Assembly (NCBI GenBank): GCA_963402885.1
Contig: OY727099.1
Coordinates: 8,730,001 to 8,794,000 of the forward strand
Reading direction: 5' to 3'
Source of the DNA: Antedon bifida
Lineage: Eukaryota; Echinodermata; Crinoidea; Comatulida; Antedonidae
Length of the DNA: 64,000 bases
Of the stretch, positions 28,101-40,100 are shown piece after piece; the stretch's first letter is position 1, and each line of letters starts with the position of its first letter. The position numbers were made by a program, and so were the translations under genes. The notes beneath the pieces are model-generated. The model saw only the letters and a program-made list of their open reading frames with translations. It had not been told where the DNA came from and did not search any database.

Positions 28101-31100
28101 TGTAGAGTAGAGTAGAGAATTCGCCTCCAGTGTTCGGCCTAGTATTACAGTCTATTTTGGGCCTTCCTAAAGCTGTGTCTACACTATCAAACTTTATGTG
28201 ACAAAAAATGTGAAGTGCCCATGTATGGACATGATGATGTCATCATATCAGACTTTTTTTTTCAAACTAGTTTGATAGTGTAGAGAGAGCTTTACAGTAC
28301 CTGGATAAACTGACAATAGCCTGCTTTCCTGAGGGATACCAAAAAATTGTTTTTGAACATCCCTGTACAATAATGAACCAATCCACCAAGCACACCTCAA
28401 CATCATTTCTTAATGATTATATATGCTTGTACAACTTTTTTTTTGCCAGAATAATGCAGATCCTGTTATCACAAATAAAAGAGCAGAGACGCCGATACAC
28501 TTAGCCGCACAGTATGGCCGTCTAGAAGCTGTCCAGCAACTACTACGATGCCAAAGTCTATTAGACCGTATTCCTCCCACTCACTCCTTGCTACATCTTG
28601 CCGCACGCAATGGTCATCACCAAGTGGTCAAGCTATTATTAGACGAGGGCTGCGATATCAACCATACAGTAAGATTTATTTTTTCGAATGTCAAAGTTGA
28701 GGAAATTTGCGAAAGGGTTTGCAAGTTTCACAACTAACACTCAGACCATTGGTCTTCAGCCATTCATGCTATACCACATTTAGTAATAAACTATTTAAGT
28801 CTTAATTTCCTTGAAGAAGGGAAGGGCATCTTGTCTTTGTATAAAGGGACCTGGCAGAATGATTTCAATATCCATTTTCTAAAGCTCTGTCTACACTAAC
28901 AAACTAGTTTGACAGAAAAGTGTGATGTGCCCAAATATGGTAATGATATGCTTAAATATGGTAGCGATATGACATCATCATGTCCATATGGGCACATCAC
29001 ATTTTTTTTCACTTAAGTGAATAGTGTAGACAGAGCTTAACATTAATAGTTATTCTTAACGTTGATATTTTTATTTTTAGTTCATGTAGTAATTATTTGA
29101 TACATTTATTTCCTATTTTGCATTACTTTTTTCACAACTTGTCAACAGGCTAGGCTACACAATAATGAGGTATATTATTTTTTATTTATCATGCTTTTTT
29201 CAGTGCAGTTTTATGAATAGTTGAAGTAAACGTGCATAATGTATTTCATTTATTTTCTGCATTTGTTGGTTATTTATGTGATTGTGTCTATTGCATATGA
29301 TCTACTGCATTGTTATACTGTAACCTACATTTAATAGTGCCTGTGCATACAGTATTTTTAAAATGAGTTCATAGATAATTTTTTAAAAGAGTTTACCTAA
29401 TTTTTTTTTGCTATGTATATTTGCTATGCAAGTGCTATGTATTAATTTCAACAGTGCCAACTTCAACTTTTAGGGAGTACTTTGACATTTTTAAAAAGAG
29501 CTCTGCAAATATTAATGTGCACCGTGCAAGTTTTAAAGAGTGTTATTTTATGAATTATATGGATTTAATAAAGTTTTTAACAAAAAATAATAATTTTTCA
29601 ATTATTCTATACTGCATCATGAAACATGTTGTTTTATGTATTGAAACGTTTAATTTTTTAACTTAATTTTTTTGTGGTTTTCTAATGGTTGCACTTGTTA
29701 AATATTATTAATTTTTATATTTCCTCTGACCAGCTTTTATTCAATATAAAATGTATCATCAAATTTGTCAAAGATAATTTCAAGGGTAATTTTTTTAATT
29801 TTTGAAATATATATCCTTTTATAACAAGGTTAAATTGTAAATATTAATTTCTTGAACCTTGTTCATTGAATTCTTAAACCATTGTTGCATAATTGCTTTA
29901 GATAATTTTAATATTTTTTCCCTCAGTCAAATTAGCTTAATTTTTTTTTTAATGTGGGGTATTGGACGCGGTGACATTGGCTTGTTGAAATATACCATGA
30001 AGTTTACTTTGATGTGTATTACATATTAAAACTTTGAGTGGATACTGTAGCTATTCAAATATTTATATGTGAATCAGTTACCCAGTATGCTAAACATGTG
30101 CTACATTTATACCCAGTAGTATTTGTGTCTGAATAGGATGTTTTTTTGTTGATACAGCATGAAGTCTAAATATAATTGTAACAGTTGTAATACCTTGTTG
30201 TTTTAAATCCTGAATTTGGTTTTTCCCCAACCATAATTCATACACGATGACAGATAAATGTTTTCGTCTATTTCATGCATAGATTACTTGGATAATCCAA
30301 TAATAGCCTTTCTTGGTAACTAAAAAGTAGAAAATTCATTGAACACCCCTTGCCATATATATGGTATAGTCCATGTAAGAGAATGATATGGTATCTCCCT
30401 GATGGTACAATAGTAAGGAATCTGACTGGTACTTGGATAAACCAACAATAGCCTTTCTTGGTAACTCAAAAAGTAAACAATTAATTTAACACCCCTTGCC
30501 ACATATGGTATAGTCCATGTAAGAGAGTGATGTGGTACAATGGTATGGAATCTTACTGGTTTATGAGAAAGTGTGAGTTTGAAGTCGAATTCAGTAATTT
30601 TGTAACTTAATGTACATTATAAAATGCATGTGTGTGAACCTTGTTATTAATTTACTATATTTAGAACTTTTGCCAAAATGTTGTTTTTGTTTGTGTGTTA
30701 GTATGTTTGTTTAGTATGTATGCATGTGTCTTGTGATTGTTTATGCATGAATGAACATTACTTGTTGGTTGTTCCCAATTTAACAATGACAAGATAAGAT
30801 GTTTTAGCAAGTATGGTTATTTTGGTGGATATGTTTTGAGGCTTATTTAGAGGTCTTTAACTCCGCTTGAATCCAGGCCAGCACCCTAAAAGGTTTATTT
30901 TAAACCACCAGATAGCTGCTACCATTATGTGTGTGCCTTACTGTATATTATTATGGACTTGGGGTTAGAAAGTTCAATTTTTTCAGTTATTAACTGGAGA
31001 ATAGAATTTCCATTATACTTGGTTTCTGTATTAAAGTGTTCAAAAGATGGATTGTCCTTTGATTGAAAAGACTAAGGTACTATATCAAGTGCTCTGAATT

Positions 31101-34100
31101 AGAATTGTATGTATACTAAGTATAGACATATAAAGATTTAAACCGTGCACTGGTCCCAGTCATTGTTCTGTAAATAGATTTAATTTCAGGAAAATGCTTA
31201 TTTTAATTATTCTTAACTAATATATAGCTTTAAATACAACTTTTGTCTTAATTATAATTATTTGTTGTCACAACAAAGTTTACTAAAGATAACATTTAAT
31301 ATATTTCAGCTAAGCAGTGGAACTCCTCTACATGAAGCGGCTGTGTTTGGCAAAGCTGACGTAGTGCGCGTCCTCCTCGAATACGATGGCAAAATAGACG
31401 CAAATATTCAAGACGCGTCGGGAGAAACTGCTCTGGAGAAGATCGAAGAACATCCTTCAAAGAAGTCTGTAATTATTAGTGCTCTCATCAAAGGTACCAG
31501 TTTTGAAGTTAAAAAAATTAAAAAATAAATAAAAAAATGAAATAAAAAATATGAGAAATATTAACACTACGGCCAACCACTATCCAGGACAATATTTAAG
31601 TGGATCTTGAACTTGTGCCTTTAATATCTGTTCTACTGATATATCTTCTTAAACCAGGTCATTTATGTAATAGTGTTCAATGCACCATCTTCAAGTTGTT
31701 TATAGTTACATATAGTTATATATAAATAAATTTAACAGGAGGAAACTTTAAACCGTCCAGTGATATACTGAAAATTAATTAATTATATCTCCAGGTGCAC
31801 ATAATAAGAACTGATGTTGTTTCATTAAACTAAGTCTTACCCTCTTGCTTATTTACCTAAAAATATCCAGAAGGAAGAACCCAAACCTTTAATTTATGAG
31901 ACTGACATATGAAGTCATCAAAGAGTGTTCACTGTGATATTCTGATTATGATTTAACATAAAAAATATGTTTTCCAGAATTTCTGATTTATCAGTAAAAT
32001 TATGAACTTATATGTTCTCAAGAAAAGAAGAAAACTGTACTATTTTGTCTATTCTAACTATACTTCAATTTCTCTTTAAAGCCTATATTAGACATGAACC
32101 ACTACCAGATTCAGAACCAGATCGGCCACCATCTGTCAACCTGGAGACTGCTGACCTTATACCAATTGAGGGCGGTGTGCGTTCACGGCACTCATCAGGT
32201 TCTCCAGGCGCAAACACTTCATATCCAAATTACCAAAATGTTTGTTTGTTGCAACCGCCAAATGACCCTGTTTCTCCTCCGCCTACTTTTTTCCCACCTC
32301 AAGAACCCGAACCTAGTCCACCAGAACTTAAAATATGTGAAGACACTGTGCCGGATTTTATTCCAATAAAACCAAACAATAATCCCATGAAGCCACTGAG
32401 GCATCATGGGTCAGAACCGGATCTTTACGAAAACGTTGCTCTGCTTCGTAAAAAACCACCCAAAAAACCAGTTCGATCTTCGTTTGGAATTTTTCCATCG
32501 GAGGATAATCAAGGTAAAAAAGTGATTCGTACGGTCGGGCAAGTGGACCAGTCGTTACTTCGCAGTATCTATGCAAAAATTGATAACAATGAAAAAGAGA
32601 AAGGTGAGTTTCTTTTTGGTTTTCGCTTGTAGCTGAAGAGTTCTGGTTATTATATATTTTAGATTAAAATCTTTATTATTTCTCATGCCCATTTATTTAA
32701 TTTTATAGAAATTTCTATTTCTTTCTCTCTTTCTCTATGGTTTAAAGCTCTGTCTACACTATCAAACTAGTTTGACAAAAAAATGTGTGATGTGCCCAAA
32801 TATGGTAGTGATATGATGTCATCGTGTCCATGGGCACATTGATTTGTCACATAAAGTTTGATAGTGTAGACAAAGCTTAATTACCAATATTTGTCTATCA
32901 TTGCCTTCAACCACTAGTAACCTTTGAAGAACAGAATCTTACAACAAAAACATAAGGCCACCATTTCTGTTGAGTTCACTTACTGCTTTTCTTTGTGCGC
33001 TTAATCTGTAGAGAAATGTACAGTAAGCCTTCCAATCAAGCTATCGGACCTCGTATGTTTTACTTTTGTTGATCCTTGTAATGTTCTTTTGTGTTTTTTA
33101 TTTTGTTTCATTTAGTAGCTTCAGAGACATGTGAATCTCCAGAACCTCTTGAATCTCCACAACCTCTTGTATCTCCACAACCTGTTGTTCCTGATCGGAA
33201 TTATTATGATAAAGATGCTGGTGACTATGCACAACTCAGAACTGATGTAGAAATAAACACAGATAATAATATTACAATAGAAAGGACTGAAAGTGAAGGA
33301 CATACACAAACACAAGAAGAAATTACACAACAATTTCAACAAAACGAAATAACTGTAGATAATGAACAACAATTTATTAGCCAACAATTAAATAGACATC
33401 CACAACAAACAATAGATGAACACAAAATAGATAGTCAACAACAAATTGATATTCAACAACAACAAATGGATAGTCAACAACAAATAGATAGTCAAAAACA
33501 ACAACTAGATAGTCAACAACAACAAATAAATAGTCAACAACAGCAAACAGATAGTCAACAACAACAAATTGGTAGTCCTCAGAAAATTGATAGTAAACAA
33601 CAAATTGATATTCAAAATTATGAACATGTTGATACACAAAAACTAGATTGTCAAGAAAACAAAAATAAACACGTTAATAGTCCGAAAAATGAATGTTCAG
33701 ATGAAATTGTGGAAAAGGAACATCATATACAACAAATTAACCAACATGAGAAAGAAGAACATGAAACGTTACCAAAACGGCAAGGATCTGTGGACAAGGA
33801 TGATGAAACATCACAGAACAGACAGAGCCAGAAAAGAAATTCAAAAGATATGGATACTCCTGCTGCCAAAACCAGGCCAGCACTGGCGCCAAGGCCGTCA
33901 ATAGGACCAAGACCGTCACCGGCTCCGAGGCCGTCAATACGCAAACCACAACGAGTGAGTGCCGAACTAATGAAAGTTTAAATAAATCTGATTTAATTAA
34001 TCATGTGATTATTAATAATATACATTCGTTAGGGTATTATTCAGGTAGTTAATTATGTAAACAATATTATATTGTAAAGTTAATTTTTATGTCAAACATC

Positions 34101-37100
34101 GGGTGAACTGCTTGCATTATTACTGTTCTAGGGTTTTTTTAATGAAAAAAAAAGATGTATTGTTGCCAAAATTCACAATTCCCCGGTTACATAATTTCAA
34201 TAAGAAGTGATATAACTATAATTATTACTATCCAACTGTCCATTTTGTGTATTAAAGTTTTGCAACATGAGAACTTGGAGTAGTTGCTGAAGCTATACCA
34301 CAACGTCGATGAAATACAGTTGTCATTTTGGGAGTATGTGAATAAAGTTCCTCTTCAAGTATTTTTAACAAGTAAACCCTGATAGGATAGTTAATTTGAT
34401 TGAACCAAGGTGTCCATGCATTCCAGGACAAGCTCGCAATTACAGTTAGCCCTTAGATATTTGGGAGAGTAAGTTAGGAACAAAGGCCACTAGATTAGGA
34501 TTAGTTAATTTGGTGAATTACACACCAAAGATAAATATTATTAAAAACATACTTTCCAATAGTGCATTCATTCATTGCAAATATGATCATGTGCCTCTTG
34601 TTGGTAACATTGTCTTCTTCACGACAATAATATTGGTTTAAATCATCAATTTTTATACTTTTATCCCAAAAAAGTGTGCCTCTATAAAAGTGAAAACATT
34701 AACAGTACTAGCTTTTAACTGTTTTAATGTTTAATTTGATAAAAACTGTATTATTATTATTATTAAATGAATGATTTTAAAATAATGATCAAATTTCATA
34801 TTACAAATTTTATATTACAAATTCTTAAATAAAATTTTAACGGTTAACAAATTTTAATATTTACCAGCTCTACTAAATTTTGATAAATCAATTAATTTTT
34901 TCTTATTAAATTTGTCTTTTAATAGACAATTAATTTTAAATATTGTACCAACAACAAATGTTGAATTTCTATTCTTGCCATCTTTGTTTTTGTTTAAATT
35001 AGTAAAAACAAGATAACCTTACTGGTACAAAAATATATAATAATAATATAATTTTTCCTCCATGTGGAAATATACCAAAACAACACAAAAATTCTTGAAT
35101 ATTTCAGGTTTTATGTTGGTATTTGTTTTCTTAATTTAAAAAAAAAACATGTTATTCCATATTTCATCAAAATCAAATTTAAAAATAAATTCACTTTAAT
35201 TTCTCAAATTTTTAAACAAAACTAATAATAACAATTTTGCGGTTATAAATAATCATTGTGTAAATGCCGACAGTCATGATTACTGTCACTATTAATGGTT
35301 CTTGTGTTGCGGTATTTAGACAAATTGAATGCCACTGTGGCACGTCAAAAGGAAGAACGAAAACGTATTGAAAATTGATAATTACGCTATCAGAACAACT
35401 CATATGTATTACAACCATATGACGTCTAAGAATGTGTTTACATTCCAAAACATTTTATAGCAAATCCCAATTTTAAGTAAACTCAAAATCAAAAGAAAAT
35501 ATTAACACCATACTACCTATTTTATATAAACTGATTAAATTCAATGTTTGTATAAAAATAAAACATAAACTGCAATAATGCGGCTTAAATTCCAATATCA
35601 GACCTCAATTTTATAATGATAATTTCATTAATCTCTTTGTATGAATTCAAAATTTGATAAATGTAAATATTACTAATGACATTTTATAGGGACGTGTTTA
35701 TACTATAATGTTTGTATATTCATTATGTTGTTGTTTATTGAGGACGTATCATTTTCACTGCATGACACCTAGACGACAAAGCAACAAACCTCATGACTAA
35801 ATTTAACATACAATAAAACTCCTATTAAGGGGACACCTTTAGGACCGAACAAAGTATCCCATTCATAGTCGTGTCCCTGAATAATGTTCATTTCTCAGAA
35901 ACTGTCTCCATAATAGGATTTTTCCAGAATAGAGGTTAACCACAGGAGAGGTATCCTAATGGAAAGGTCTTCCAAGGATGTTTCAAATGAGGAGTTCTAC
36001 TGTATATTACATTCTAGAACAAATCCGAAAATTGGAGCAGTTGCAGAAACTATCATGAAACTGGTTTAGACATTCTACAATGCACATTTTTGTTAGGCGC
36101 TGTTCGTAGTCTAGGTGTTAAATTTTGAAATTGCGACGTCTTTATTGTTATTGTCAATACTTATTGTTGTTGTTAATCTTTCAAACATATTTAATTTATT
36201 TCATTCATTTTTTGTATATTATTGCCAGTTAGCTTTGACATTGGTGACCGTAGCTTATAATGGGCCATATCAAATTGTAAATATTAAATGTGTATTAATA
36301 GGCTATGCTAGACATTAATTGCTATTGCTAATTAATTAAGCTATAATACTGCTAATTAGACTTTTTATCACATGAAGAAGCTGGGGAAATACTAAGTTAT
36401 TTATTTATACTTGTGGTATTTCAGTTTTTTTTCCCTTTTTCGTTTCTTGGTCTTGCCTCTAAATTATTAAACTATATATATATATTCAAAAACTATAAGA
36501 AAATCACTGTTTCACATTTGAAAGCGGTTTTTTTAACTGAAAAACATATGTCTTGGTCATAGGTCAACTAATTTTTACACATGGTTTTGGAATCAAATAA
36601 TGGCTTGTTTTATTCTTTTTTTTGCTTTAAAAAAATAGCGAGGGAGCCCTCACCAAGGTCTAAACCTACCTAAATTTGAATGAGATACAAAAAATAACTT
36701 ATGGGTTAAAATAATTACATTTTGCAGATCGGCTAATTGTTTTTTATTACCTCCAAGGAAAATTAAGCAAGTTGTTACACCATCGCTGGAAGTTCATGAC
36801 AACTTTTGCCATTTTAAAAATTGTATTCTGAAATTTAAATATATTTTTTAACGAGGAATTTTACATTATTCCACACCATCATTAGATTTTTTTTATGAAA
36901 TATTATTTTATACAGGAATACTCCTTGAATAACTGTTCGTATATAATATTTAGTTAAGTCTATAAATAATGACTTTGTATAATAATGTATTATTAATATG
37001 TATCTTTTGTTTCAATACAGTAAACATTAAAATATGGTATACCAACGTTCAGTTTGCATGAGTATTAATATTATTATTATATTTTATTGCTTTTATTAAG

Positions 37101-40100
37101 TTTTCAGACATAATAGAAAAATTATTATTAATACGCAAAATCGTATTTTAACAAGTACAATATTTTACTATTTTGTTTATTTATTATTTAAGTTTTAATT
37201 CAAAATGTTTTTGAAATAATTACACACATGACAACAAATTGAGTAATTTATAATCAATGCTAAATTTATTGTGCTTTTTGCCCTTTTTTTCAATTAAATA
37301 GAATGATAATACAACAGAAAATATAGGTTACTTCATAGTTTTCATAAACTTTACATAAATTTTAGATAAAACACAGCTTTTTATGAGAGTAAAAATTAAA
37401 TTTATCCGAACTGAAACTCTCTATTTGATAAACAGAAACTCTACCATTAAACCACTTCAAGATTTGATGGCTATGAAATAAAAATATATTATACCACCTT
37501 CATAAAATGATTCAGCCTTCGTTTTATTGACGTGCCATCTAAATTTTCATCAACATCTAATAAATATTTATTGTCCATAAAGTGTCTTGTATTGTCCAAA
37601 AGTGTTTAAGAATATAAATCGTCATTAAATTCACCATTATATATATATATCATTATAATCATCTTCATCATTATAATCAAAATCACAAGTACAGTTTTGC
37701 ATACTCTACAAAAATTGAAGGAAGAAATGTATAAACAGTTTAATGAGGAGCAATTGTACATCATCTTCATCTTCAAAATAAGTTATTTCATCAAAGGGTA
37801 ATAATTTTGATGCAACCCTTCCTGATAGAACGTTTAGTTTGAAATGCATATGCATAATTACAATTTCATGATAAAATACATCAAAAATACTTTCATTGTT
37901 GCCCTTAAAAAATATTATCAATCAATTTTAGAAATAAAATTCTTGCTATAAGATTTTAAAATACACACACAACAATGTATTTGATTTTACATCTATCGAT
38001 CTAAAATACCTTTTAAAAAGAATATAGATGGATAGATATATAATAATTGTAGATGTTCATTATATTTTATGGTTGCATGCAACAACAATTTGGTAGCTTG
38101 TAAATATTATATATAGCAACAATTTGTCATATTAAACATCTTGTGATATTATACTACTGTAAATATAATAATATGTATAGTATATTTATCAAGCATGATC
38201 AGTAAACAATGGTATATCAAGTGATGTTCATGTGTCGGTGAACATATATTGTAGGTGTTGCCTTATTTAACTTTTACATACACACCATACACAATCTCAA
38301 GTACTACTCTAGATTCTCCAGTACTACCCTGGATCTTTAAGACTGCCCTGGATTCTCTAGGAGTACCCTAGAATCTCAAGGATTAGGCCTACCCTGGATT
38401 CTCTAAGGCTACCCTTGATTCTCCATGACTGCCCTGGATACTCTATGACTGCCCTGGATACTCCATGACTGCCCTGGATTCTTTATGACTGTCCTGGATT
38501 CTCCATGACTGCCCTGGAATCTCTAGGACTAGGCCTGTCCTGGATTATCTAAGGCTAGGCCTACAGTACTACCTTGGATTCTTCATGACAACCCTGGATC
38601 CTCCTAGGATACCCTAGATTGTCCAGTACTTCCCTGGATTTTGCAGTACTACCCTGGATTCTTCATGACAACCCTGGATCCTCCTAGGATACCCTAGATT
38701 GTCCAGTACTTCCCTGGATTTTGCAGTACTACCCTGGATTCTGCAGTACTACCCTGGATTCTTCATGATAACCTTGGACCCTCAGAGTACCCTGGATAGT
38801 CCAGTACTTCCCTGGATTCTGCATAACTACCCTGGATTCACTATCCTTCTCCAGTACTAAAATTCTCCAAAACACATTGAACACATAACTAAATTTATAC
38901 AACTTATTTATACAACTCTGCAACATTACAGACTATACACTACAAATGAATTATATTTTCATTTCCACAAAAATCTGCAACAACATTTAATTTCATCATT
39001 AATTTTCTTTTATTTGGTTTTGTTAATCCGAATTTCCTTCATTATTTTTATATGAAATGTTTGTTGGTAATATTTATTTGTTTAAAATCAGTTTTATTGG
39101 TTTCGTATTTTATTTTATATAATTTTGCATGTATGCTGCCTATGTATATTTTTTTGGCAAAATGCATTTTGTATGAAGAATATAAATTCAATGGAAATTT
39201 TAAAATATTAAATATCTATATTCTTCATACAAGCATTGTAGTAGTTGTAGTTTTATTATTATTGTTTGCTTTTCATCATTTTATTTTTCTTAGAGCCTAA
39301 TATCCGCTAAACGCAAATTTTCGCACTTTAATCAAAAATAAGAATGGGGTATTGCATATGGTGTTGTCTTTTGTAGATTAGTATACTTATTGAAATCTTG
39401 GCATAATTAGGCTGTATGGTTAATCATTAATCAAGTCTTTGCAAGACGTGGCATGACACACAAGACTACGAAGCAATAGGGGAGGGGTGTAAAAAATATC
39501 TGTGATAATGTCACCAACTACCTAAATTTCCATTGCCTAGTTGCGGAATCGTATTGGTTTCTAGTTGTGCACAGATCTTATACCCATAATTGATTAGTAG
39601 TCTTTGATCGATGTTATGTTAAATGCGTCTCTAACTTTAAAATGAGCCAATTGCAAAAAGGTATTAGTGGTTATATACAAATGGCCAAAAAAATGAAAAT
39701 CTTGCTAGTTTCCTATCTGAAATAATTTACATCATTTCAGGAAGAGCAAGAGGAAGGCGATTCTACTAATATCCAAACTTGCCACAGCACTGCTTTTGAA
39801 CCCGATATCCCTGGGGAGGAGGTCCTTTATGAAAGCCTTTCACAAGCACTCAGTCACCCTTCAACTCACCAGGTAAGATGGAGCTAGGCCACCACTGAGT
39901 AGCCACCACCTAGATTGAATGACGACTTCACTTCAAGTATTTACTTAGCTTTCTCTTCTTGCACCATGGTATCAATTCTTAAGCTTTAAGTAGTCACTTT
40001 CACTTTAAGTGTTTACTTAGCTTTCTCTTCTTGCACCATGGTATCAATTCTTAAGCTTTAAGTAGTCACTTTTCACTTCAAGTGAATAACTATTTACATC

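Larger units (their letters stand above)
24120..28449 (+). other. ANKS1: ANKS1 intron 4
   Basis: 4.3 kb of AT-rich sequence with a 25-nt tandem array (24527-24655), two MITE-A copies (24883-25042 and 28171-28291) and part of repeat D. The stretches 25050-28160 hold nothing else I recognise; the minus-strand frames near 26100 and 27500 are hydrophobic by AT bias only. Confidence 0.6.
28669..31309 (+). other. ANKS1: ANKS1 intron 5
   Basis: 2.6 kb, with MITE-A copy 7 at 28883 and two tandem copies of repeat D at 30266-30560. 29050-30260 is AT-rich with long T runs and nothing recognised. Confidence 0.7.
33955..39740 (+). other. ANKS1: ANKS1 intron 8
   Basis: 5.8 kb. Contains MITE-C (35809-36004) and the 20-nt minisatellite (38299-38840). 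34000-35800 and 36010-38280 are very AT-rich, with poly(A/T) runs and small TA repeats (36472-36486, 37636-37650), and hold no recognised gene. Confidence 0.65.

Noticed and set aside
33377-33637. Minus-strand frame rich in Tyr/Val/Asp
   Set aside because: It is the complement of the CAA repeat in exon 8.
33091-33981. 296-codon open frame read as a separate gene
   Set aside because: It is ANKS1 exon 8 with intron bases at both ends: a proper acceptor precedes 33116 and a gtgagt donor follows 33954, both in phase with neighbours.
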